A DNA stretch of 64,000 nucleotides from Symsagittifera roscoffensis (GCF_963678635.1 NC_087066.1:8337954-8401953), one strand, 5' to 3'. Numbered from the stretch's first letter, positions 40,817-53,130 are shown. A program made the numbers and translations. Notes: generated by a model not told the origin, from the letters alone.

Positions 40817-41690
40817 CTAGACCACACAGAGGTTTTTTATAACGTTTCGATAAGAGAAAAAAAGTGTTTTTCGGCCAATCAAATCCTTTTTAATATACGT
40901 TTTTTGGAAATAAGCCGTGAGCTTGTCTAAATTTTTGAGATCGTTTTGTGAAATATCCAGTTTGGTTGCCACACTGCATGTTTCCTCAAATGCTATGTCG
41001 AACTCCTTTTCCACTTTTGACTCAGGCACAAAACTAAGCGCAGTAATCATATTCAGCGCTAAGACCAGCTCGCTGTTTGCTTCGTAAGTCTTTTCAAGGC
41101 CCAATTCGCATATTTTCCGCCTTAAGCTCCGACAGGGGTGAGAATAGCATCCCAAAAAGTCAGTTTTGCAATTAGACGCAAAATTACTCAACGCCGCCTC
41201 TTCAAAGTTGATCAAAATTCTTTCCGGGGTTATATCACCGATAAGCGATTTATGTGCGGTTAGGAACTTGTTATAGGTTGATAAGCGCTTATTGCTGAGC
41301 AGAGCGTAGACGCAAAATGGATAAAACCCGCAAACCTGGATGTGTACAGTGTAGAGCTGGTAAAACTGACTTGGGAAAATTTTGAAAGTACCGTCTACAA
41401 GCCAGGTTTTGTTGTAAAATTTAAGTGCATTGAGGATCTCAATGTCACCAAAATCAAAATGCGTTCCGTATCTTGTTTTCCATTAGCAAAAATACAAATA
41501 TACTTAAAACGAACCTGTATTTCGAAATGACAGTCATCTGTGGCAATAGTGAGCAGGGATTTCATTTGTTGATTTCTGTTCGCATTATCGCAGACCGGGA
41601 GGGAAAAGACAGTTGGGTGGCTTTGTCGTCCTACACCAATTGCAAACTAGCTGCGATGATCTGGCTGTTTACTGTTTCTAGTTGATTCTT
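40817..41690 (-). pseudogene. Broken MULE-type transposase
   Basis: The 132-codon frame 41215-40817 starts INFEEAALSNFASN and contains GCYSHPCRSLRRKICELGL and ALSFVPESKVEKEF. This is the C-terminal half of the MULE transposase domain found with FLYWCH proteins. Upstream on the same strand but in other frames are fragments resembling the domain start, e.g. FYPFCVYALLSNKRLSTYNK near 41300-41230. Stops and shifts make it dead. No terminal repeats were located. Confidence 0.65.
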
Positions 41691-42958
41691 AACTGTCTCC
41701 TTTAATTGCTGAACTAGCTGCTGAGCTTTTGTTGTGCTGACTATGTTCGTTACTGTTTGAGATTATATTGCTCTCCGAAATTATTAAAGTTTTCGGGCAC
41801 TTACATGATCTTCATTTGCTGCAGCGCCAGTGTGTTGTTTCTTCGTAACGCGTTTTTTCAAGATTATTCAGCGTTTGCCTTTTTGTGAGGTTCCCCATGT
41901 GAAAAATTTCATTTTCGACTATTCAATAAGTTAAAGACTCAGATAATGAATGCATAGTGCATACATTTTCAATTGAGTTTTTCTAATTCAATGCCTTTTT
42001 AACACTAAATAAAACACATGCTGACACTATGTTAATCCCAAATCTGATTCGACCCTAAATTTAGTTATCTTAATTTTGCGTTGTTCAATAATAGTGCGAA
42101 CCTAATTGAGATATCATTACTCTAGATTTATTTCTGATTACACTTTGATCATGACTTTTGTTCGTAATTCATGGGTTCTTTTTAATTGGCATGGGCTGTT
42201 ATGATATAGGCAATTTTTGTACAAGGGATCTTTTGGTACGATATCTTTTGTCATGGGAATTTTTGGTATGGTCTTTTGTCTTTTGTCCTGACACCGGCAG
42301 AAATTGATTTACCCGTAAAAAAAGCGTTTTCTACTAAAAACAACAATTTTGGCATTGTTTTTCAATGAACGTAAGTTTTTTTTGAAGCCGCAAGTCAAAA
42401 TTTTGTTCAAGAGAACTGGTATGAGGTATTCGCAGATTTGTCTAAAACGATCTTAAACATAAATTAGAAGAAAAACAATATTGATTTTGCTGAAGCAGCA
42501 AAGGTCTTCTCTGTCTCAGTCCATGATCACAAAAAAAATTAAAAAATCTGAAATTGAATTGATAGGCCAAAGCTATAAAAAACGACTAAAAATTTGCTGA
42601 CAATTTGAACGAATAGAAATTATTTTATGAATCAATCAACTAGAAGCTGGTTTTTTGGCTACAACTCAGTAATCAAACGACCAAGCATTGGCGCGGTAGC
42701 ATTTAAACGTGCTAAGAGATCCTTTTTACCCTAGAAAAATCTGTTGCCGTTTGCCGATTACTATTTTATGGCGGTTTGCGGAAATCATCAAATTTGTCAG
42801 ATTGCCGAAAGCTAGAAAATTCTTCGACTTGATTGGATGCACCTTTTCAAGCAGTATAGCGTTATGCCTCTTGTGAAAATTGTATGTTGTCTTTTATTTC
42901 TGGCTGTTTTGCTTTATGAATCAATGTTGATGAGATTAGACAAACGTTTTTTGCTTAG
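41691..42958. other. Intergenic
   Basis: No gene seen. A local repetition of GATCTTTTGGTA/GATATCTTTTGTC words occurs at about 42225-42290. Confidence 0.4.
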
Positions 42959-43330
42959 CAGGGGCGGATCCAGGATTTTCTCGAGGGGGTGGATTTTAAC
43001 TATCACGACCCTATTTTGACCAAATTTTCTGCGCCGCGGGCAAACAATTGTGTGAAATTTTGACCGAATATCGATGTATTTTTGGCGCGCGCTATTCTTC
43101 AAAATAGTATATTTTGGCGCCAAAGGCGCTTTTCGAAAAATTTTGGGGTCAGTTAGCCAAAAAATTAATATTTCAAAACAGTATAGAGGGAGACCCCCTG
43201 GGTTGGTAGGCAGTCGAATCCCTCAAGTTAAGGGTTTCCGCCAAACCCCCCCCCCCCAAACCCGTAGGTGGTGTTTACTAAAATTCTAAATTAGCTCCCA
43301 GAATGAGATGCTTATATTCTAATTAACTGT
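42959..43330 (+). mobile_element. hAT-like MITE copy 2
   Basis: Begins CAGGGGCGGATCCAGGATTT. Continues through a GCGCC-rich middle, the GACCCCCTGGGTTGGTAGGC...TCGAATCCCTC block and a C run, to CTCCCAGAATGAGATGCTTATATTC. The best-preserved left end of the family in this window. Confidence 0.7.
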
Positions 43331-43861
43331 CACTTGCTGACTGAACTGTGGTTTTTCCAAAATTTATCGGAACTTAAACACCAACTGGACATTTATGTAA
43401 CTACTATTTTCTTTAAACTAGACATTCATCGTTTTGAAAGATTTGATCAAAAACTTCTTTTCAGGATATAACAATGTTCAAATTCAAACATTCAAAGTAA
43501 ATTATGCTTCAAAGCTAAGAAGAGCAAGAAAGTTCTGGCCACAATTTGTTTTCATCTGATAATTTTATATTTTAAAATGATGGTATCATTTTCAGTCAAA
43601 CAAGTGGTAGACCCCTAAAAAAGTTTGCTTTTATTTCTTGACTTGCTGGTTTTTGAATTTAGCTTAGCTCTGAATATTTGATTATGATGTTTGTTTCGCT
43701 AAAAAGCGCCTTCTTAAAACTGTAAATGATTTGTCTAAAGAAAGAATAGTTTGTTAAATTAGGCACTCAAATATGAACTCGGAAAAGTCACACGGGAACA
43801 GGGGAGCTTTTCGCTGCTTTTCCTGCTGTTTTAGAGGCTTTTCTGCTGTCCTAGTGTACAT

Positions 43862-44060
43862 GCATGTTTTCAAAAAAAAAATTAGAGTCAGTCAGCCAAA
43901 AATTGATATCTCAAATAGTACGAGGGGCAACCCCTTGGGTCGGCAGGCGTTCGAATCTCTAAGGTTAAGGGTGTCCTCTACCCCCCTCCCCAATCCGCTG
44001 GTCGTATTAAGTGAATTTCTAAATTAACTCCCAGATTGAGACGCTAATATTCTAAGTAAC
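43862..44060 (+). mobile_element. hAT-like MITE copy 3 (5'-truncated)
   Basis: Shares GTCAGCCAAAAATTGATATC, CCTTGGGTCGGCAGGCGTTCGAATC and the terminal CTCCCAGATTGAGACGCTAATATTC with copy 2. Its right end is the start of the segment duplicated at 45133. Confidence 0.65.
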
Positions 44061-44606
44061 CCGCATATTTGTTCTAAAACTTTTAATACAACCTCCGATG
44101 ACGTTTTGGTGACATTTTAGCGAACTGACACAACGGTACAAAGTGCACCCGCATTGGAGTTCCAGTAATAAAAACCGATTATAATTGAGTTTCCTTGTCA
44201 TTGTCCACAAAATGGAAAACAAATCGATTATAATCAATTAAAAATGGATTACAAAATTACTATTTTTCGAGGCAAAAAAGTCCTTTTTTATCCAATATAA
44301 TCGATTTTTTTTCTTTTTTGTGGACACTGACTATGAAACTAAATTATAATCCAAATTTTTCCACTTTACTGAGATGCGAATTTCAACGCACATAAAGTCC
44401 TTTCAACGTTTTAAACTCAAGTTGCTCACGTTGTTTACTTGTTGTTCAATTTAATTTTTATTTGCCTAACTTTGACATCTTTGTTACTTTTTCATGTTAC
44501 TCAAAAACTGAATTTTGTTCCTTTCAACACTTTTGTTAAAATATTAGAAACTTTGGGGGGGGGGGTAAAAATGGAGGTGGACTAAACTCCCTACCATTTC
44601 TCCACC
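44038..44606 (+). repeat. Direct duplication, left copy
   Basis: Runs from GAGACGCTAATATTC to GGACTAAACTCCCTA and is repeated at 45133-45687 with only a handful of differences. It contains a partial TA-type MITE starting CCCGCATTGG at 44148, with CCGATTATAATTG and TCGATTATAATC words. Confidence 0.8.
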
Positions 44607-44683
44607 CCCCCCTCTCCTAGCGTTTGCCCATTTACAACAAACCCCCCAACGTAACCTTTGTCTTGCAGTTCGGGAGTGGGGGG

Positions 44684-45132
44684 GGGGGTTCAAGTGGGGG
44701 GGGGGGGGTTTGGTTTAGATGAGGGCGGTGGTGGTGGTGGTTCCGGTGGGGAGGGGGGTTTGGGTGGTGTTTCAGGTTGGGGGATTTGGTTCAGGTGGGG
44801 GGGGGGGGTAGGGTTTGGTTCAGGTGGGGGATGTCTCAGGTTATCAAGTGGGGGTGGGTTCAGGGGGAGGGGGTAGGTTCTGGTGGGGGAGGGGTTTGGG
44901 TTCAGGTGGGGGAGGGCGTCGGTTTAGGTGGGGGTTTTCAGGTGGGGGGGGGGTTTATCAGGTGTGGGGGGGGGGTGTTCAGGTGGGGGTTCAGTGGGAG
45001 GAGTTTCCGGTGGGGAGGGGGTCGGTTCAGGTGCGGGATGGGTTGTTCAGATGGGGGGTGTTCAGGTGGGGGTGGTTCAGTGGGGGAGGGGAGTTCAGTG
45101 GGGGGGGGTTATATTTTAGGGGGGGGGGGGGG
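44684..45132 (+). repeat. G-rich minisatellite
   Basis: About 450 bp of irregular units built on GGTTCAGGTGGGGG, with G runs of 4 to 12 and few other bases. The plus strand has many adjacent G-runs able to form G-quadruplexes. The Gly/Arg-rich plus-strand frames here are a by-product of the repeat, not genes. Confidence 0.9.
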
Positions 45133-45687
45133 GAGACGCTAATATTCTAAGTAACCCGCATATTTGTTCTAAAACTTTTAATACAACCTCCGATGACGTT
45201 TTGGTGACATTTTGGCGAACTGACACAACGGTACAAAGTGCACCCGCATTGGAGTTCCAGTAATAAAAACCGATTATAATTGAGTTTCCTTGTCATTGTC
45301 CACAAAATGGAAAACAAATCGATTATAATCAATTAAAAATGGATTACAAAATTACTATTTTTCGAGGCAAAAAAGTCCTTTTTTATCCAATATAATCGAT
45401 TTTTTTTTTTCATTTTTGTGGACATTGACTATGAAACTAAATTATAATACAAATTTTTCCACTTTACTGAGATGCGAATTTCAACGCACATAAAGTCCTT
45501 TCAACGTTTTAAACTCAAGTTGCTCACGTTGTTTACTTGTTGTTCAATTTAATTTTTATTTGCCTAACTTTGACATTTTTGTTACTTTTTCATGTTACTC
45601 AAAAACTGAATTTTGTTCCTTTCAACACTTTTGTTAAAATATTAGAAACTTTGGGGAGGTAAAAATGGAGGTGGACTAAACTCCCTA
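45133..45687 (+). repeat. Direct duplication, right copy
   Basis: Second copy of 44038-44606, cut off by the N run. Differences include GACATTTTGGCG for GACATTTTAGCG, a shorter G run near the end, and CATTTTTGTGG for CTTTTTTGTGG. Confidence 0.8.
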
Positions 45688-45887
45688 NNNNNNNNNNNNN
45701 NNNNNNNNNNNNNNNNNNNNNNNNNNNNNNNNNNNNNNNNNNNNNNNNNNNNNNNNNNNNNNNNNNNNNNNNNNNNNNNNNNNNNNNNNNNNNNNNNNNN
45801 NNNNNNNNNNNNNNNNNNNNNNNNNNNNNNNNNNNNNNNNNNNNNNNNNNNNNNNNNNNNNNNNNNNNNNNNNNNNNNNNNNNNNNN
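45688..45887. other. Assembly gap (200 N)
   Basis: Exactly 200 N, a conventional gap size. It follows the second copy of the duplication at the same point (CTCCCTA) where the first copy goes on towards the G-rich tract. The true length is unknown. Confidence 0.99.
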
Positions 45888-46012
45888 GTTTTTGTTGGAG
45901 TATTAAAATGATTCTGCAGCTATATCGCTCTGTACTTGTCGTTGTACACGCTTTGTTAAAGATTTCCAGGCTTTTTTCTGCTAAAAAACATACATAATCC
46001 ACTTTACAGACC

Positions 46013-46083
46013 TTCAGAGGTTATAACTAGTCAGAATCTTCAGAGGTTATAACTAGTCAGAATCTTCAGAGGTTATAACTAGT
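46013..46083 (+). repeat. Short tandem repeat, 26-bp unit
   Basis: Almost three units of TTCAGAGGTTATAACTAG followed by TCAGAATC. Two units are complete and the third stops after 19 bp. Isolated; no function visible. Confidence 0.85.
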
Positions 46084-47431
46084 TCGAGCCAGTCTCCTTT
46101 TTAATTATTTTTTAATCAGTTGGTTATAATTCGGACGGATTTTAGTGGAATGAAGAATACTTCCTTCAGACTCGACTAAGCTGTAATGGGAATAAGGAAG
46201 TTTGGAGTTGACAACAGTTCATTCTGCAGTGGCTGCTATCATTTCAATCTTATTTTTAGATTAGACATCTCTCACTAATATCTCTAGGCTTCAAACTTCG
46301 AAATTAAAAAAAAGATCTTATCAATTATCAGCTTTATATGAAAAAAAAAATGTTTCAAATTGACGTCTTTTCTTAAACCAATTGGGACTTCCTTACTTTT
46401 TTTTACTGTCAGAACTCTTATTTTCAAAACAAAATAAAAAAAATTCAATTTTAATCTACAGTTTTAAATTTTCATCTTTCAAACGGATCTTTTTAGTAGC
46501 ACATGATTTGCAGATGCGTTTTTTCAGTATAGAATTCTTATCATCGGCCCTGGAGGGGAAATGGCTTTTTTTTCCAATCCATCATTGGTGGATTAGTTTT
46601 TGAAGCGGAACTAAAATTACGCAGAGTTATTTTTTCAAGTCATTAATGACGGAAGCAAAAATTTCATTGGTAGATAATTTCAGGCCATTTTTGATCAAAT
46701 AAAAGCGAAGTCAAAGAGCACATTTCTTAACTAGAGTTAGTTTTAAGATTTCACAGTCCTCCAAAGGTATCTCTCATTTTTCCAACATTTTGAAGCTCTT
46801 AAAATCGGTCATAGATCCAGCTTCTAATAACCCATTTCTGCAAGCAGTTATAAAAGCGCCCGCTTGTGTTTGCATTCTAAATGATTCAATATCAAACTTG
46901 ATTTGCAGCACCTGAACGCCGTTAACAATTTTACCGAATTCTTCCAAATAAAAACAAAAACACTTCACATTTTAAGCCCCTTTCAGTCTTGTTTGAATTC
47001 GAAGCGTAAACAGTATATTTGAAGTGTGGTCAATTCGGTGATCACGTCTTTGATGTCAAAAAAGTTGGATCACTTTTGAAGAACACTCCTTTCGAATTCC
47101 ATTTTCCTTCTTTATATTAAGTCCTCTTGGCTATTTTCAAGATAGCACCTGTCTCAAAGATAAGGAACAATCTATATCTGAAGAGCAGAATACGCATTCA
47201 TTATTTGTTCGATAGCTTCAAAAAGAAAAAAACTCTCAAAATGAACACTTTTTAATAATTTTGTTTGCTTTAATAAACAAATTCAATAAACTGGTTATTA
47301 TTTTTAGAAAGTCTCAAAAAGATTTTTTATTTGCTTAGACTTTGCATTTATATACTTTTTCCTTACGTGAAAAGTTTATTAGTTATTGCATCTATATCTT
47401 CGAAAAAATAACCGAATTTATAGAGGTAAGA
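46084..47431. other. Upstream region of the GPCR gene
   Basis: No gene recognised. A minus-strand 64-codon frame (46968-46774) has no known domain. TTTATAGAGGTAAG just before the ATG at 47432 could be a splice acceptor for a 5' UTR or spliced leader, but this is uncertain. Confidence 0.4.
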
Positions 47432-48904
47432 ATGCAGGCAGTTAACAATAACTCTTCATTATCGGAAGAGTCGACCGTTGGTGCTTTCACGAGCGATTCG
47501 AACCAGAGATTCCTTACAATCATTTCATACCTGCTTCTTTTCATAGGCATCGGAGCATTCTTCGCAAATGGTACCATTTTTCTACTTCTACTCCGAAAGC
47601 AGAACAAACTTGCGTCCGAGTTGCTAGTTCTCGGAAACCTTCTAATCGACGCTCTGTACGGACTAACTTTGTTTTCAGTTGGGTTCTGCAATGTGAATAA
47701 TGTGTACCTGGCAGAAATCACAGGATATCTACCCTTGCAATGCATCATTAGAAGGGTACCCTACACTTTTCTAGTGTTAGCGTCTCTTTGCTTACTTATA
47801 GTCATGACTCTCAATCGGTATGTTGCTGTTAAGATCCCCTTCCGATACAAAATCCTGTTCAAGATTGCAAACGTTATCAAGTACTTGGTGGCTATTACCA
47901 CCATAAGCACCCTTTTTGCTACCCTTGACCTGGTAATGTGTATAACTGACCCCTACGAACAAGCCATTTACTCTGAGATGTTCACGATTGTCTGGATTTA
48001 CCTGAAAGTGTTTCTGATAGGAACAGTTACAATTCTGATGTTCATTATGTATAAATCCATTTCGAACCAATTCGTGGGCAACTTTTGGGCTCCAATTTGG
48101 CTCCCTTTTCGGGCACTTTTTGAATGCGAGTTCCGATGTCACGAACAAGACGACATTGCTTCCGTGGCGCCGTCACATGGCGAAGACTACGCGAACGAAA
48201 ACCAACCAATTTCGGTATACGAGCACGAATCAGACGAGCCGACGAGTCAGAAACCACCCACAGTCAAAAAACTGTCGCTGGCAATCGAAATGCAAAATGT
48301 AGGAACGGGTGAGAATGGAAGCCAGTCGAAACTAGGACGAGACACTCGGGAGCACAAGAGCTCACTGGATATTAAACTATGTGGAAAAATGAGTCTTCAA
48401 GCATCACCCGCTTTTGAAAAACGAATCGGGTCCGACAACTCTCCGAGTCGACGAGCTATTTCGTCTAAACGAAAAACCGATCAAAAAGCACTGATGGAAC
48501 AAAAACGGCAGCAAAAAAAGCACCACTTGACAACCATGTTTTTCTTCATCAGTGTCATGTTTATTATGGTGTCGGCTCCTAACTCTATCGGCCAAGTGAT
48601 CAGTCATCTATTCCCTGAACTGCTCTCACTAATATTCCAGTGGAGGCTGTACCTGCTGACCGAAACGCTATACGGCCTAAATTTCCTTCTCAACCCCTAT
48701 CTCTACTCGTTCAACAACTCCTATATAAAACAGAAGTTCGGAGAAACTTTTGAGAATTTAAAAAAGAAGAAAAAAGAAAAAGAAGGAGACAAATTAAGTA
48801 ACCAGACGAAAACTCCGAGGTCCAGTGCGACTGGGTTGACAAAAACTGACACCCGGCGACCCAGTAAGGCTATAAAAATCAGAATGGACGATTATGAAGT
48901 GTAA
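47432..48904 (+). CDS. Class A (rhodopsin-type) G-protein-coupled receptor, 490 aa
   Basis: The coding region is a single exon. The ATG at 47432 is used because the open frame upstream has no other ATG and the N-terminus then carries two glycosylation sites (NNSS). TM1 is about 28-54 (ANGT in place of GN), TM2 about 64-85 with D73, TM3 about 104-130 with C104 and NRY at 128-130 in place of DRY. TM4 is about 148-170 and TM5 184-207. A very long third intracellular loop (208-365) is Ser/Lys/Glu-rich. TM6 is 366-388 with SAPN instead of CWxP, and TM7 ends NPYLY at 421-425. The basic C-tail has KKKKKEKE. The ligand is unknown; the long loop is seen in amine and peptide receptors but does not decide it. 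Confidence 0.88.
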   Translation: MQAVNNNSSLSEESTVGAFTSDSNQRFLTIISYLLLFIGIGAFFANGTIFLLLLRKQNKLASELLVLGNLLIDALYGLTLFSVGFCNVNNVYLAEITGYLPLQCIIRRVPYTFLVLASLCLLIVMTLNRYVAVKIPFRYKILFKIANVIKYLVAITTISTLFATLDLVMCITDPYEQAIYSEMFTIVWIYLKVFLIGTVTILMFIMYKSISNQFVGNFWAPIWLPFRALFECEFRCHEQDDIASVAPSHGEDYANENQPISVYEHESDEPTSQKPPTVKKLSLAIEMQNVGTGENGSQSKLGRDTREHKSSLDIKLCGKMSLQASPAFEKRIGSDNSPSRRAISSKRKTDQKALMEQKRQQKKHHLTTMFFFISVMFIMVSAPNSIGQVISHLFPELLSLIFQWRLYLLTETLYGLNFLLNPYLYSFNNSYIKQKFGETFENLKKKKKEKEGDKLSNQTKTPRSSATGLTKTDTRRPSKAIKIRMDDYEV

Positions 48905-50901
48905 TGTTTGATTTTTTTTTATTAAAGATTTCTCGAAAGAAATTAAAAATCAGAAATTGAGCTGATTAAAAAAATATCTTTTTAGTTGAATTATTAGTCT
49001 TCTAGCTTTTGTGCAGATTCAGTTAAATTTGCTTTATTTGAATTGCTTAAATAATAATAAAAATTGCTATGTTAAAAGTAAGCATGCATTCTCTCAGTGT
49101 GAATGAAACAAAAATAGTTCTATATTTTCGAATATATATTAAATTTATGTTTTGGTTATAAATGTTACTTTGAAAATATAGAGTTTGATATTCTCATTGG
49201 TTTTTAATATGACAGAAAAGTATATTTCACTCAAATCGTATTTAGTTTGAGCTTCCAATTTATAGATGGGTGTTTTTCTGACCTTTGAGCTCTTTTTCTT
49301 CATGCAATGTCAGATACCACAAATAAGCGTCAATAAAAATCAAGCGAAATAGTCGCGATTCTAAATCAGACAAGAAAATCCAGAAAAATTTCAAGTTTCA
49401 ATTACAAATTTACCCGAAAACAGGGTATAAAAAGTAAAGCGTCCATTAATTGATTTCAGATTGCTAAATTGATTTTGTGAAGTCTTCCAAAACTATACAA
49501 ATCATGATTTTTGTACTTTTTTTGAAGGTTTTTTTTCGTAAAAATATTGATTTTTGGTGCGCGATTCACCTTCTTTTTATTAAACATTGGCGCTGAACTT
49601 GCAAATCGACAAGTCGCATTAGAAGACAACTCGCAATAAATTCATCGCCTCGGTCGCGCTTTGTGATGCGAGCTTGCCAACAGAGGAAAAGATTTTATAC
49701 GAAATCTAGAGCCAATTATTTTCGCGAACCCAAAACCAAATTTTTTTTTATAAAAGTGAGCCATTTTTCACTCGTAAAAAATTTACACCAAGCCTACGAA
49801 CTCAATTTGAAGTATGATTTAGCAGGAGAATTAACAAGGTTAATAATTCCAATCCAGGTGAGTTTTGCAGTACTGTTTAAACTAAATTACAGGCCATTTT
49901 CACTATCATTTTTGCATTTAAATATTCAAACTTTTTGTAATACTGAAAGGAAACTCGAATTTTTCTTCAAACATTGCCGTGTGCTAATTATCAAGTTAAA
50001 CTAGAGCATTTATATTTTGACTATTGACCTAAATATTGTTTTTATTGTTCTTTTTAAGAACCTTTTTTGAACAACTATCTGCAAGCGACGGGTATCTATC
50101 ACTACGCAAAAAAAAAATCGATCATTTTGATTCAGTCGTTTAGGAGTAGAGTAAAAAGTATGAAATATGTGCATCTGGTTTTGAAGTGTATTAATGATTT
50201 CAGACTTAAACCTTTTTAAATTCCCAGCGACAATCGATTTCCAGGTGTTCTCAACTAAAAGTGAAATTAACCTAAATTCGTGAAAAAAAACTGCGTGCTT
50301 TCTTTTGTATAAATGTAATTGTAGCGAAATGCAAAAGATACGTAAAAACACTGATTTCCACAAGTTTGCTATTATCTTCAAATGTTCTCCCTACCATTTT
50401 GACCAGCTCAAGAAAACAAAATATAACATGTTGAGCACTTACTAGATATTTGTCTGGACACACCAGAAAATCATTCGGTTCAGCTAAGTAGGAGAAGTAG
50501 AGTATCAATCGTTTCCTCAGACCAAGACCTATAAATAAACTTTTATTTGAACTGCGGTAGTTCAAATAAGTGGAATTAAAAATTTTCCAATATGCCAATT
50601 TGGGATAATGCAAAATTTTTATAAGGAGCACCGCACCGTGAGAATGCTTGTGCTCGGGCGGTTTAATTTCTCTAAGCAAAGTTGACTTTTTAAGTAGCAA
50701 TTTCGCATAGAAAACTTCCTTGAGTCTACAAGACGTTAATGGTTTACTCTGACAACTAAAAAACTTTTCACCTGTACTAATGTTTCGTGAATCTATGACG
50801 GGTTTGATTTTAGGATTATTTTCGGTCAATTTGAGATCATCCAAGCGTACTTGTCATCCTTTTTCTATCAACGGGTAGCGATATTTTCAAATAAGGCCTT
50901 G
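48905..50901. other. Intergenic, downstream of the GPCR
   Basis: ATTAAA-type signals lie soon after the GPCR stop. A copy of repeat family X (TCAGATACCACAAATA) is near 49310. The minus-strand 190-codon frame at 50272-50844 has no recognised domain and mixed composition; I do not call it. Confidence 0.4.
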
Positions 50902-51780
50902 CCAGCATCCAATTTCAAGCGTTAATAATTGATTATAATATGATTTTAGTACCAGTCGTACAAAAATTGAGAAAACATTGATTTTAATCAATTATTAATC
51001 GATTATAATCTCGTTTTGAATTCAAACATAATCAATTATAATAGACTATAATCGACTATAAACAACTATCTTATCCGAATTTCTATATCATTTGTGTTGC
51101 AGAAAAAATCCATTATAATCGATTATAATTGTTTATAATCTCTTTTGTTTGCCCATTTTGTCTTCGAACTTCCACCTGAATTGCTTATATTTTATGCTTT
51201 TCGTGGACGTTGGTTTACGTAAAAAAAAGGTAAACATTTTTTTAGAGTTTATCAAATAAGTTCAAATTTATAACGTTTTTTTTATTGTTTCTTATTATAG
51301 TTGTTTCATGGTGCACATTTTAAGTTCTTTTGATCAGCAAAATATCAACAAACTGCTTTAGTTTCATGATTTATGTAGAAGAGTTATACTTCACCTACCG
51401 CGGGATTCTTTCAACTAATATGAAGGGATCTCTATGAAACTTTTGTTTCGTGGTAACTTTGTGTTCAGATGAACCAATGAGTGACAAGACATCTCACTCT
51501 TAGAAATTTGTGGCAGAAAAAAAATATTATAATTTAGTATAGCAGTTTATAACAGATTATAAGAGACTATAAGAGATTATAAGATATTAAAGGAAATTTA
51601 AAGAGATTTTCGGAAAAATTAAATCAATTATAATTGATTAAAATTCATTATAATATTATCGTTATAATGGATTAATCGTTTAATCATCTAAATTTGGCGC
51701 TTATAAAAAATTTAATTTTGGTAAAAGTACAATTTTAATTGTACTATAATCAATCATTTTCTCTTTTTACTGAATGCGGG
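50902..51780 (-). mobile_element. TA-type MITE, copy 2 of the TCGATTATAATC family
   Basis: The ends CCAGCATCCAATTTCAAGCG and GAATGCGGG are in inverted arrangement. In between are many ATAATCGATTATAATC words and the internal block CATAAAATATAAGCAATT (inverted here, about 51175-51200). It is the reverse complement of the copy at 57893-58857 over most of its length. Confidence 0.65.
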
Positions 51781-52779
51781 TGGGTAGAACTCAATCCAAA
51801 TTGATTTGATATTTGATGTACGCGAATATACCAAAATAATTAGTTAAAAATAAAAAGTCATTTTTAATGAAATTTCGTGAAGCAAAAAAAGTAACAAACT
51901 GCAAATGTCAAAAAAGTGACTTTTATCATTTGAAGAGAATACGATTTTCTTCATAGATTGTTTTTTTCTCCAGACAATTCAATTTTTAACCCTGCCAAAC
52001 AAATTTTGACGAAGTTTCCCACACAACTAAAGTATACTGACGTCTTGAGCTTAATTTTAAATATCACATTTTTTTGAGAGTAAAGGAGCTTTTTGGTACA
52101 AATATGAAACTAAAAGAGGTTAGAATGTGGAGCTACCTTAGCCACAATTGGAATTGGGTTAATTCACGCGCATTATATGTAGTCCTATGAAAGTGTAAAA
52201 GGTAAACAACAGTTACAAGAACCAAAACAAGACATTGCTATGCACTTGATGTTTGCAGAGCATGGAAATACAGGTTAAAAGTGTCAATAAAATTTTCCAT
52301 TTCTATTTTTTAAAATTCATAACCGTAAAATTTTTCATTGACGTTATAAATGAGTCAATACAATCAAGGTTGCGCTCCGTTATGATCCGTTTTGCTTCAT
52401 TTTTTCTCATAGATAGTTTGTGATTGATGGCATCAGACGCTGTTAAGTTCAGCAGTTAACTCCTGATAAAAATGCATGTTGTCAGAAAAGAACATTCATG
52501 TTTTTGGCCGAGCTATATCAGCAGGAACAATTTTGATCTAAGACTTGTATAAATTTTCAACCAACATTTGATCGAAACTAAAAAACAAATGTTTCAAACT
52601 AAGTAAACTCGAGCAAAAAAGTTTTGAATAAAATAAACTGAATCACAGTTTTAACAAAAATCTACCATAAAGCCGCAAAAAGACAACTCAAAAACAAAAC
52701 GGATACTTAAAAAGACTGAGGGAGACATAGAAAAAATTTGTAAGTTGCCAAGCCCCTTTTCATCTACAAGCCCCACTCT
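51781..52779. other. Intergenic
   Basis: AT-rich, no gene or repeat recognised. Confidence 0.4.
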
Positions 52780-53130
52780 ACATAAACATCAATTTTTTGG
52801 TTTATTAAGTTAATTTATAGATTAGATATGAAATACAAAAATTTTTGTTGGAGCCTAATCCATCAGCATGCAATTTTTGTAAGAACCCGACGTGAACGAA
52901 AAATTACTTTTAAGAGTTCAAAATTGGGGAAAAAGCCGTTGCCGAATAGACCAAAAAAATTACATTACCACAAAGATGAAACAGATAAACAGATTATCAA
53001 ACTTAAATTAGGAATTTGAAAATAGATGAATTTGGTGGGCAGCGTTTTCCTCCGCCCCTAAAAACGAGGATGTTCACTTTTTACGAGCAACTACAATTTT
53101 TTAACTTTATGGTTTTGGCCTGTTAACGAA
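52780..53130 (+). repeat. Dispersed repeat family Y, copy 1
   Basis: Colinear with 55325-55678 plus 55884-55910. Shared blocks: GGAGCCTAATCCATCAGCATGC, the AACGTGAAC and GTTGCCGAA regions, GGCAGCGTTTTCC, and ACGAGCAACTAC leading to TTATGGTTTTGGCC. Diverged, with no coding content. Confidence 0.55.

Noticed and set aside
43200-43230. tRNA gene, from B-box-like GTCGAATCCCT
   Set aside because: No A box or cloverleaf upstream, and the motif repeats in every copy of a MITE family.
44658-45150. Several overlapping plus-strand Gly/Val/Gln-rich frames up to 121 codons
   Set aside because: They arise from the G-rich minisatellite, which lacks stops in several frames at once; no start context, splice sites or domain.
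45685-46002. 105-codon minus-strand frame
   Set aside because: Most of it is the 200-N gap; only about 38 real codons remain.
47342-47431. Upstream extension of the GPCR by 30 codons
   Set aside because: It would start at TTG; the first ATG is at 47432, and the extension is AT-rich and not receptor-like.
50272-50844. 190-codon minus-strand frame, with a weak likeness of one stretch (RLKEVFYAKLLLKKS) to phospholipase C EF-hand linkers
   Set aside because: The similarity is a few residues, flanking parts are low-complexity, and no splice structure supports it.
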